Assembly (NCBI RefSeq): GCF_008728515.1
Contig: NC_044979.1
Span: 168,562,037-168,626,036, forward strand
DNA length: 64,000 nt
Source of the DNA: Papio anubis
Lineage: Eukaryota; Chordata; Mammalia; Primates; Cercopithecidae
Reading direction: 5' to 3'
Below the pieces are notes generated by a model, which saw nothing but the letters and a program-made list of their open reading frames with translations, was not told the origin of the DNA and did not search any database. Positions 54,691 to 64,000 of the stretch are shown here, in pieces; positions within the stretch are counted from its first letter, which is position 1, and the number at the start of each line of letters is the position of its first letter. The position numbers and the translations under genes are program-made.

Positions 54691-57672
54691 AAAGTCCTTG
54701 TATCCTAGTGGATTTAGAACCTCGGGGTGAAGGTAGGTTGGCAAATGATCGGGGTCCCATGTTTTAAAACGTGACTTCCTGATTTGTAAAATAATCCAAT
54801 GAACAGGCAACTGTAGTTCAAGTTCAGGCATCCGTGGGAAATGTGAGGATTGTAGGTAAGTGGGTGGGTGGGATAGAGAATGGAATGGAGAAGGGAGAGA
54901 GGCAATTCCAGGAATTCATTCTTTGCCAAGCTTCAGGCATAGGTCTCTTTTAACTACAACTTCATCCCCTGCAAAATGGGTTAAGCAATACCTTTATCAT
55001 AAAATTGTAGCTCAACATCTTTCTGGAATAGCCACCTTTTCTATATCCTTGGACAGAAGCTTAACACCACACAAGTATGAGCTTCCCGCTGCTGCACCCA
55101 CCCACCCTATCATTTAAATCAGGTTGGAATTGTCTTCACCTGAGAGGACAAGAAAGCTCTTCTGTCTGTTTGGTGCTGTTAAGAAGAACTTGGAAGGCTG
55201 ACCTGCTCACATTGCAGTATTGAAACACTGCATAGTTATTAATGAAACTCAACCACTGTTTAATGTAGGGGAGTAGTAGAGAAGTAGTGTCCCCTTTTAC
55301 CTGATGAAAATTAAAGAAAACCCAGAGACTTACTCAATTTCATCCATGTTGGTTTACCTGAGGCATATATACATTTAGAGAAAATGAGCACTCACTTTGG
55401 AAGTGGGGGAAGAGGTGGGAGGTGGCTGGACAGACGGCATTGCCTGGCTACCATGCTGTGTCTATTTCCTTATGATGTCAGGAGAGGGCATGGGAGAAGG
55501 TGCTCTGTGCACCAACTCATTCCAAAAGAGGATTTCTCATGCTTCCTAGATTGCCACCAGCAAAGTCACCAGCTTTTATTAAAAAAATTCTGTAGATTTG
55601 AACTCTGGCCTTCTGTTTATTCAATGCCTGTCCTTGCTTACCTTATATCTTGGCAAGGGGCAGGGGAAAAAAAGTGAAAATCAATGAAATCAAAAGCAAT
55701 TCAGGTTCTCCTTGAAACAAAAATACTTCTAAGGGATTAGAAACAAACAATTTCTCCCACAGTCCAACACCAGCACCTAGATGCCACTGTCATTCCAGAC
55801 ATCCTCTCTAGAAGAAGCACAAAGCTACAGGGCAGAAAATGGGTCTGCCTGTCTCTACCTGTAAATGGGAACAAGCAGCCCATGCCTTATAGGAAAGGTG
55901 ACACTATATGTGTGTGATTTTTTTTTTATTTAATCAAGAAAACCACAGCTTATCATGCTTTTCAGAAAGGTCAAAGGCTATAAACAAATTTAACAAGGAT
56001 ACACGGGGCTGTTTCGGGTACCATCAAAATACTTACCTGCCTGCATGCAGTGTGTTTTTGGCCATTGTGCCAAGCAAGATTAGCAGACTTGCTCTATATA
56101 AGGAGTTTACATCCTGAAAAATAGTACCAGCAAGCATTGAAGAGTCCTGTAGGATGAAAGAGGTAAAAGGTAATTATATACAGTGTCCACAATGCAAAGT
56201 CAGACTGCTCAACATCTGTGTATGCCAGGGCAGTGTATTCTGCATGCACGGAGTTTCAGCTTAGACATGTGTGTTCCAGGGCATGGAACTGCTTTTAGAA
56301 ATCTTCAGTGCTATGTCACACCAGCAAAGGAGCTAGTTGAATTGCCCGCCTTACTTGATTTTAGCCGGAGTGGGCTTTGTGCAGAAGGAACAAGTGTAAG
56401 CTAGTCTTTGAAGGGGTTGGGACAGCTGGGAGGGTCTTAGTAAGGTTCTTGGAGAAAGGCACTCTAACACCTCAGAAGCAAGATGAGAAGGAACCAAACA
56501 ACGGCTCACTGCCAAAGAAGTTTCCTGCATCCAGCCAACCACCAAAGTGAGGTCCCGGCAATTAGAGTAAACTGAACCTAATGGGAAAATTCACAAGGCC
56601 CTGAGAAATTATGTTGTTATATGTATTGGAGTGCAGGTGAGCAATCAGTAAACAGACAGCAGAATAAATACACGATGGGATTTGCCTAGCCCGCAGTGAT
56701 GGTCTATTTACCGATGTTCTCCTCTAAGGAAAACTGATGACACTAGGCATAAAACTGTAACCTTGTGAAATATACAGCTTAGAGGGTAAGTGGCTCCTTC
56801 GAGGAAGAGGCTCCTCTCCAATCATGGAAAATATTTCCACTTACTGAAGCGTAGCTGATGAACAACAGTGCTTCCGTGTTACACTCTGCTTTGAGGTGTT
56901 TGGTCTTTCCTGAATGCTTAGGTACTCAGGTGAGGCTGGGAACAAGGGAGCCTCAGCCTGCTAACTAGACCCCCTGCAGCCTCCTGTTGTGTTGAGGAAG
57001 CCAGCCAGGAAAAAAGGGGCTTTTCTTTCTGCCATAGAAAGATACCTGATGAACTTGTCAAAAGCAAGGTGATGGTTGAGAAGAGTCATTCAATTGACGC
57101 TTTTGCTCGCTGGGTATGCAGTGCATTGACTGGGAAAGTATATTTCCCTTATAAGGTATTTTCCTGCTTCTTCACTGCCTCTTCCCTCTTCTGCACACAC
57201 AATAAATACTCCATAAGATTACCACATTTACCACATTCACTGAAGTAGGCTCACAAAGCAATGGGGTGAAAAATGCCATGTTTTTCAAAACCATGAATTC
57301 ACTTTTATCCGGCAGATTTCAGTTGTGGGGAAAGATGTTAGAAATACTGTTTCCAAGTAAGATTCAGTTAGAGTGCAAAACTGGAGTAGCAAGATCTTCC
57401 TCGAAACCTACACACAAACTAGTCTCGTTATTTATGGAGACATTGGGAAATCATTCTTAAGTAGTTCCCATTCTGTCATTTTTAACTAAGCCCAGCGTAA
57501 AAGCTGAAATGCCTGAAAAGAAACCAAGCCACATTCTTTCTGCTCACATGGGATTAGGAGCTCTCCGCAAACTTTCCCCTTTCCCTCCTGCTGCTGTTGA
57601 GAGGCCAGGCTCTGAGCTCAGGACAAGCAGCTGAATATTCCAAGTCCTTAAACTCCACAGGCTGCATGACAC

Positions 57673-57706
<34 letters not shown>

Positions 57707-58950
57707 TGGGTGGTGGTGGGGGCAGGAATGCCTTGATTGAAAGCAAAAAGAATGCATTTTATGTCCATGCTCAGCCTTCTGCGGTGACCACGGAGGACAG
57801 AGCACACAAGTAGGCCACTACCTGGGACAAAGGCCTCAGACACCAAATCGTATCTGAGTCTCACGGATGCTGGCAGGCAAAGGCACTCGCAAATCATCCA
57901 TTGTCTCTTCTCCCTACTGAATAAGGCAACGGAGGCCCAGGATGGTCGGGAACCATAGTCACAGCCACAGAGGTGGTCAGAGGCAGCAATGCCAGGGACT
58001 AGCGCCTGCTTTGGGGAGCACAGGCTGCTTCCTTGCTCTGTCCTGGTGAGACAGGGAATGGGAACCCCAACAGGAGGTCCCCACCCAGAGCTGAGCATGT
58101 TCTTTTGCCCCATGGAAAATCTCGGTGCTCTGGTCTCTTCCAGGCTCTCTGCTCAGCCTGTGGTCTGTCCTTGCTGGTGGCATCCGGGAGAGACAGGCTC
58201 AGGACCAATCCCTTGCTGGCTGACCTGGCTGTAGTTGAGCCACCTGAACTTTCTCGGTAGCCTCGCCCCCTAGCCCCAAGAAAGGCCCAGACTGGTGACA
58301 AGGAGTGGCAGAGGCAAGGCCACCGCTGTGAGAGATCCTCTGACGGTTGCAGGTTTGTCATTCGAGTTTCAGAAAGTGAGCAAGCAGGCAGCTGGCAGAC
58401 AAGGGCAGTGGGGTGCGAGGAGAAAACGGCTTCTGAGGGCACAGCTTCGGAGACTTTCTCCTCCTGGCTGCCTCACAGTGTTTTCACGCGGACACTAGAC
58501 ATTCTGACCCTGCTGGAACCTGGGTCAACGTCGTCAGCATCTTTTTGCTGAGTGTTTTTCATGGACATGAGTGACTCTCCAACAGGACCCTCTGCAGTGG
58601 TGGCCTGAAATCGAGGACAGATGCCCCTGACAGGCCCTGTACCTGGAGAACCAACCCAAGGCAGGCCATGGGGCCCAGGAAACAGGCTCCCAGCACTGGG
58701 ATTCAATAAGGGCTGTTGCGTCCCAGAAGCTTCTAAGTAATGTGGGTTACTCCTTAGAGAATGCCAAAGTCACATGACCAGGAGACTTCAAAATCACAAG
58801 AGCAGATGAGAAGACTCATCTGTGAGGTTAAACAGAAAGAAAAAACAAAAGCTAACTCACCTGGGGGCAGGCAGGTGGGAAGGAGAAGCTACTCATTGCA
58901 GAAATGGCAGAGCTGTACTACTAGAAATAAAAATAACAATAGTGCTGATA
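54691..58950. other. Intergenic, downstream of OLIG1, repeat-poor
   Basis: No gene is supported. It is notably free of Alu and LINE copies for about 4 kb. A GT microsatellite lies at 57674-57705. Several AT-rich unique stretches (about 55.9-57.3 kb) could hold regulatory elements. Confidence 0.45.
57674..57720. repeat. (GT)n then (GGT)n microsatellite
   Basis: About 15 GT units followed by GGTGGGTGGTGGTGGGGG. Confidence 0.94.
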
Positions 58951-58965
58951 AGAATTCATTGTATT

Positions 58966-59280
58966 GGCCGGATGCGGTGGCTCATGCCTGTAATCCCAGC
59001 ACTTTGGGAGGCCGAGGCGGGCGGATCACGAGGTCAGGAGATGGAGACCATCTTGGCTAACACAGTGAAACCCCGTCTCTACTAAAAATACAAAAAAATT
59101 AGCCTGGCGTGGTGGCAGGCGCCTGTAGTCCCAGCTTCTTGGGAGGCTGAGGCAGGAGAATGGCGGGAACCCGGGAGGCGGAGCTTGCAGTGAGCCGAGA
59201 TTGTGCCATTGCACTCCAGCCTGGGCCACAGAGCGAGACTCCGTCTCAAAAAAAAAAAAAAAAAAAGCAAAGAAAAAAAA
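58966..59280 (+). mobile_element. Young AluY with perfect target-site duplication
   Basis: GGCCGGATGCGGTGGCTCATGCC, GGTCAGGAGATGGAGACCATCTTGGC, and GAATGGCGGGAACCCGGGAGGCGGAGCTTGCAGTGAGCCGAG are AluY-like. AGAATTCATTGTATT occurs at 58951-58965 and again at 59281-59295 as an identical duplication. Low divergence points to recent insertion. Confidence 0.96.
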
Positions 59281-59289
59281 AGAATTCAT

Positions 59290-59405
59290 TGTATTATTGG
59301 GCACCAAACAGGGCTGTAAGCATTTTACATGTATGCTTTCATTTTGTAGGCACCAGCATTATCCCCATTTTACAGATGAGAAAACAGAAACATGAAGATA
59401 TAGAG
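59290..59405 (-). mobile_element. MIR fragment
   Basis: TTATCCCCATTTTACAGATGAGAAAACAGAAACATGAAG with GTAAGCATTTTACATG upstream reads as a reverse MIR. Confidence 0.65.
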
Positions 59406-60093
59406 ACAGAAGAAGCTGGAGCCAGTTCAGGGAAGTCGTAGCAGCCAGACACAGAAAGAAATGAGGCTCTGTCTAGAAGAAATACAGCCCCCAAGGGTTG
59501 TCCTCTCTATCATTGTTGTAATGTGGAGAGGGGTCATTTTCCTTCCTCCCCTCAGCTCTTGGGGCAAGGCTGGGGCACCCCACCTGTACCCCAGTGCCCG
59601 CCCCATGTCTGGCTGTGGCTGCTTCTGTTCATTGCGTGTCTAACCAATGCATGATCCAGGCGTCAATGTCTTGCCACTTTCTTGAGCCAAAATACCCTGA
59701 GACCATGGGGTCATTCTTTTAGGTCATTTCACTTTTAGCTTTCTTTTTTTCAGTTTCACTTTTTCATTTTTGATCTGATTTTTATTTCCAAAATTTCCAG
59801 ACCTGGTGGAGCCTGATCTAAGAATGTGGGTAGTGAGATGTCAAGGACTGCAGATGGGGCAGAAGGGAGGCTTCACACAGCCTGCACTCTTCAACACATA
59901 CATGTTCCTCGTCCCGGTCACCACTGAGTGTTACAGGCAAGAAAACCAAAACCCTCAACTCCTCAGACAGTGATCATTCTGTTCAAATCTTTAAAAATAG
60001 TTTGAGCAGATGAAGAATCAGTAAAGAAAGCTTGGAGGTGATTTGATAACATTTTATCTACCCAGAGGACCAATTAAAGAGAGTATTTGTATT
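59406..60093. other. Intergenic, unique
   Basis: No gene or recognisable repeat. It ends at the edge of the GGT array. Confidence 0.4.
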
Positions 60094-60756
60094 GTGGTGA
60101 TGGTGGTGGTGGTGTTTGTGATGGTGGTGGCGGTGGTGGCGGTGGCGGTGGAGGTGGCGGTGGCGGTGATGGTGGTGGTGGTGGTGATGGGTGGTGGTGG
60201 TGGTGGAGGTGGTGATGGTGGTGGTGGAGGTGGTGTTGGTGGTGGTGGAGGGTGGTGGTGGGGGTGGTGTTTGGCGGGTGGTGGTGATGGTGGTGATGGT
60301 GGTGGGGTGGTGGTGGAGGTGGTGGTGATGGTGGTGATGGTGGTGGTGGTGTGGTGGAGGTGGTGATGGTGATGAGTGGTGGAGGTGGTGGTAGTGGTGG
60401 TGATGGTGGAGGTGGGTGGTGGTGGTGGTGAGGTGAGGTGGTGAGGTGGTGAAGGTGGTGGTGATGGTGATGGTGGTGGTGCTGGAGATTGAAGGTGGTG
60501 ATGGTGGTGGTGGCGGTGGTGGTGTGGGTGGAGGTGGTGGTGGTGGTGGTGGTGGTGATGCGGTGATGGTGGTGGGAGGTGGTGGTGGTGGAGATGGAGG
60601 AATTGGTGATGGTGATGGTGATGGTGATGGGTGATGTGGGTGGTGGTGGTGGTGATGGTGGTGGTGGCGGGTGATTGGTGGTGGTGGTGATGGTGATGGT
60701 GGTGGTGGTGGAGGTGGTGGTGGTGGGTGGTGGTGGTGGTGATGAAGGTGGTGGTG
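60094..60756 (+). repeat. (GGT/GAT)n array, left block
   Basis: About 660 bases of GGT with GAT, GGC and GGA variants on the plus strand. It gives meaningless poly-Val, poly-Gly or poly-His frames. G-rich strand bias makes quadruplex or R-loop formation plausible. Confidence 0.9.
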
Positions 60757-62266
60757 GTCGTCGTCGTAATCGTCGTCATCGTCGTAAATGTCGTCGTCGT
60801 CGTAAATAAAGTAATCGTAATCGTAATCATCATCATCATCGTATCGAAATCATCATCGAAAATCATCATCGCATCATCATCATCATCGAAAATCATGTCA
60901 TCATCATCGTATCATCATCATCGTCGTAAATATCATCATCATCGTAAATATCATCGTCATAAATATCATCATCATAATCGGCTGTCATCATCATCATCGT
61001 ATCATCATCATCGCATCATCATCCATCATATCACATCATCATCACGTATCATCATCAAATGCGTGTCGTAATCGTCATCATCGTCATCGTATCGCGTCGT
61101 AAATGAAGTAAATAATCCATGAAAGTAATCATCGTCGAAAATCTGTCATCGTCATCATCGTAATCATCATCATCGTAGTAAATAATCATCGTCATCATCA
61201 ATCATCATCATCGAAATCATCATCATCATCATCATCGTCAATAAATATCATCATCATCATCATCCTCATCATCATCATCATCATCATCATATCATCATCC
61301 GGTCATCATCATCACGAAAATCATCGTAATAAACCGTAATATCGTCATATCATCATCATCGAAAAGTCATCATAATAAAATATCTCAAATAAATAAATAA
61401 AATCATCATCGTCGAAATAGTAATGTAAAATAATATCATCATCTCATAAATATCTCATCGTCGAAAATAAATATCGTCGAAATCGTAAATATCGTAAAAT
61501 AAATGTCCATAGTAATGTCGTCGTCGTCATCATCGTATAATGTCATCACATCGTAAATACATAATAAAATGTCCATAGTAAATAAATGCATCATAATCTA
61601 AATATCACTAATCATCATCATCATAATAAATAAAAATAAATAGAAAAATAAAATAAAAATAAATAGCTAAATAAAAAATAAAAATAAAAATAAAAGCCAA
61701 ATAATAAATATTAGAAAAGAAATATCTCAAATAAATAAAAATAAATAAATGTCAAATAAAATAAAAATAATAAATAAATAAAGTAGTAAAGTAAATGCGT
61801 CGTAAAATAAAAAATAATAATAAATCATCACGAAAATCATCATCATCCCGAAAATCACTCATCATGTCGTAAATCGCGTATCGTAATGTCGTAAATAAAT
61901 GAAATAAAATACATAATGCATGTCGTAAAATAAATAAATAAAATAAAATGCATCATCGTCATGTATGTCATCATCGAAAATATCATCATCGAAAATCTCA
62001 TCATGTCACGTCGTAAAATGTCATAATGTCGTAAGTAAAATAAATGTCATCGCAGATATCATCATCATCGAAAATAAATATATCACCATCATCATCATCA
62101 TCATCATCATCCGAAAATAAATATCATCATCATCATATCATCATCATCATCATCATCGGCATCTCATCATGTCATCATCATCATGTCATCATCTGCATCA
62201 TCATCTATACATATCATCATCATCATCATCAATATCAATGTCATCATCATCGGCATCGTAAATAAA

Positions 62267-62297
<31 letters not shown>

Positions 62298-62352
62298 AAA
62301 TGTAATAATATCATCGTCACAATAGTAAAGTAAATAAATAATACATAATAAT

Positions 62353-62383
<31 letters not shown>

Positions 62384-62484
62384 AATAAAAAAAAATAATA
62401 AAATAAATGTAAATTAGAAAGTAAATTAAATGTCATCATTAAGAAAGTAAGTAAGTAAATGCAGAAAATAAAATATAATCAATA
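60757..62484. repeat. Mixed (ATC)/(CGT)/(AAAT) low-complexity block
   Basis: About 1.7 kb made almost only of ATC, CGT/GTC and AAAT words that switch every few units, with an AT run at about 62354-62381. It begins CGT/ATC-rich, becomes AAAT-rich around 61.4-61.9 kb, then ATC-rich and AAAT-rich again. CpG is frequent. It may be a real expanded satellite or a consensus artefact. Confidence 0.85.
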
Positions 62485-62662
62485 ATGGTGATGGTGGTGA
62501 TGGTGGTGGTGAGGTGGTGGTGGGAGGTGGTGGTGTGGTGTGAGTGGTGGTGGGTGGTGGTGGTGGTGGTGGTGATGGTGGTGGTGGTGGAGGGTGAGGT
62601 GGTGAAGGTGGTGGTGGTGGTGGAGGTGGTGATGGTGGTGGTGGTGGTGGTGGTGGTGGTTT
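62485..62662 (+). repeat. (GGT/GAT)n array, right block
   Basis: The GGT/GAT pattern of the left block returns in the same orientation for about 180 bases, then stops at unique sequence (TTTTGTTCCATTAGCTTGC). Confidence 0.9.
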
Positions 62663-63445
62663 TGTTCCATTAGCTTGCTTCTGGTGGCTTCAGTCATATG
62701 CTTCCCCTGCAGTCCTGGTTCCCCGAAGCCAGGGGCAGAAGGTACAGCCTACATATGAGCCTCTATCAGTGCAAGGATGTCCAGTGTAGGAAAAAATAAA
62801 ATTAAACATCACAGCACTCCATTTAATAGACAACTTCTGAATTCACTTATGACCATGGTCTCTGTGGTTCTAGGGGCTGTGAGGGCATTGGAGATGCCTT
62901 ATGTATTTTATATTTACAGTAACTCAGATGATGGGCTGTCGGCTTTGAACCATGAAAGCCCTGGCGAGGCTGTGGGGGAAGGCGTGCAGGGCTGGCTACT
63001 GTAACAGAGCTGGCCACAGGAGATGGGAGAGATGGATGCCTGACCTTCCCCCTCCCATCCTCTGCTCCCGAGAACCTTGCTGTGTCCAAACACAATCAGG
63101 CACCAATCTCCTCTCCCATCCTCCTGTCTTCCCTCCTCCCTCTTCCCTTTAAGGACCTGGCTGTGTGTTGCCCGATTTGGTCGTGCCTCCAGTTGATCAC
63201 TCCACTCCATGGCAATGTGACCTCAGTAGGCTACTTGAGCTCCGGTGCCTCGGTCTCCTCCTCTGTAGGGTCAGGGTAATAACAGGACCCACCTCCCTGG
63301 GGGTTAAATAAGGCAGTGGGATAAACCGTTAAGCACAGTGCCTATTGTACCTGCTGATGCTTTTCTTGTTGCCACTGACAGAATTTTTTCCATTGTCTGG
63401 AAATTGATTATTTCCATGGTGATGTGTACTGTGACAGCTGCTTTC
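62663..63445. other. Intergenic with MIR
   Basis: No gene. A plus-orientation MIR lies at about 63200-63360 (GGTCTCCTCCTCTGTAGGGTCAGGGTAATAACAGG to AAGCACAGTGCC). Confidence 0.5.
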
Positions 63446-63460
63446 AAAGGCACTAGTGTG

Positions 63461-63754
63461 AGGCCGGGCGTGGTGGCTCACACCTGTAATCCCAGCACTC
63501 TGGGAGGCTGAGGTGGGAGGATGGCTTCAGCCCAGGAGTTCGAGACCAGCCTGGGCAACATGGCAAAACCCCATTTCTACAAAAAATACAAAAAAGTAGT
63601 GGTGTGGTGTGGTGTGCCTGTAGTTCCAGCCACTGGGGAGGCTGAGTTGGGAGAATCACCTGCATCCAGGAAGGTGAGGCTGCAGTGAACTGTGATCACA
63701 CCACTGCATTCTGGCCTGGGCAGCAGGGTAAGACTCTGTCTCAAAAGAAATTTA
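63461..63754 (+). mobile_element. Alu with target-site duplication
   Basis: A full-length older Alu, AGGCCGGGCGTGGTGGCTCACACC to CTCAAAAGAAATTTAAA. Target-site duplication is AAAGGCACTAGTGTG (63446-63460) against AAAAGCACCAGTGTA (63755-63769). Confidence 0.94.
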
Positions 63755-63769
63755 AAAAGCACCAGTGTA

Positions 63770-64000
63770 TGCTCAGTCATTCTCATCTTCTCTTGCAATC
63801 TATTAAGAGGGCCCATGACAGCATCAGATGGTACCAAGTAAGAATGCATTTGGAATCAGCAAAGCTGCCTTCTAAACTCCTCAGCTCCTTCCAGCTCTAA
63901 CGGGACCTCCACAGTGTTTTTTGAGGGATTTCTATGAGGGAACCCCATGCCAGGCCCCATTCTTCTGAGCATGGGGTCAGAGCCCTGCTAGGGCCCCCTG
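63770..64000. other. Window end, unique sequence
   Basis: No gene or repeat recognised. Confidence 0.4.

Noticed and set aside
60054..60896. 280-codon His/Thr-rich minus-strand ORF and poly-Val plus-strand ORFs
   Set aside because: Translations of a trinucleotide repeat, with no protein meaning.
1..64000. tRNA, rRNA or snRNA genes
   Set aside because: No A/B-box promoter pair with a cloverleaf, and no snRNA or rRNA core, was recognised. tRNA-like matches fall in MIR elements.

Overview
The window is primate genomic DNA and contains the OLIG2–OLIG1 locus, which in human lies on chromosome 21q22. Two intronless bHLH coding regions identify it. OLIG2 (CDS 9152-10123, 323 aa) and OLIG1 (CDS 52484-53293, 269 aa) are on the same strand and about 44 kb apart, the arrangement known from human. 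The species is primate because Alu elements are abundant, including AluY-type copies, one with an intact 15-bp target-site duplication. A few residues differ from the human proteins as I remember them (for example a shorter Ser/Thr tract in OLIG1), so a non-human catarrhine or ape is more likely than human. I cannot name the species.

Layout. Positions 1-7.8 kb are upstream of OLIG2 and hold two CpG-rich blocks (about 2.14-2.72 and 4.92-6.3 kb). The OLIG2 promoter (inverted CCAAT boxes, CRE-like site, GC boxes, TATA box at 8200) drives a short non-coding exon 1. A 0.77-kb intron and a large exon 2 (CDS plus 1.3-kb 3'UTR) follow. The 41 kb from 11.5 to 52 kb contain no gene I can support. This interval holds an orphan CpG island (15.3-16.5 kb), Alu, MIR, L2, L1, MER and MADE1 repeats, minisatellites, and several non-repetitive stretches dense in SOX, homeodomain, POU, TCF and bHLH motifs that look like neural or oligodendroglial enhancer candidates. 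OLIG1 (52.3-54.66 kb) is a single-exon CpG-island gene with a TATA-like box and a pair of oppositely oriented CCAAT boxes. Downstream, 54.7-60 kb is mostly unique sequence plus one young AluY. Positions 60.09-62.66 kb hold a very odd simple-repeat block: GGT/GAT arrays flank about 1.7 kb of mixed ATC, CGT and AAAT. The end of the window is MIR and Alu.

How it works together: OLIG1 and OLIG2 encode paralogous nuclear bHLH factors that specify oligodendrocyte precursors and, for OLIG2, motor neurons. They probably share enhancers in the gene-free interval. One candidate (33.95-34.2 kb) carries a perfect 12-bp palindrome centred on CATATG, the E-box preferred by OLIG factors, which would fit auto- or cross-regulation. 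No clearly novel protein-coding system is present. The observations most worth checking are the 60-62.7 kb repeat block, the motif-dense enhancer candidates, the 91%-identical 0.1-kb duplication at 20.46/22.16 kb, and the orphan CpG island.
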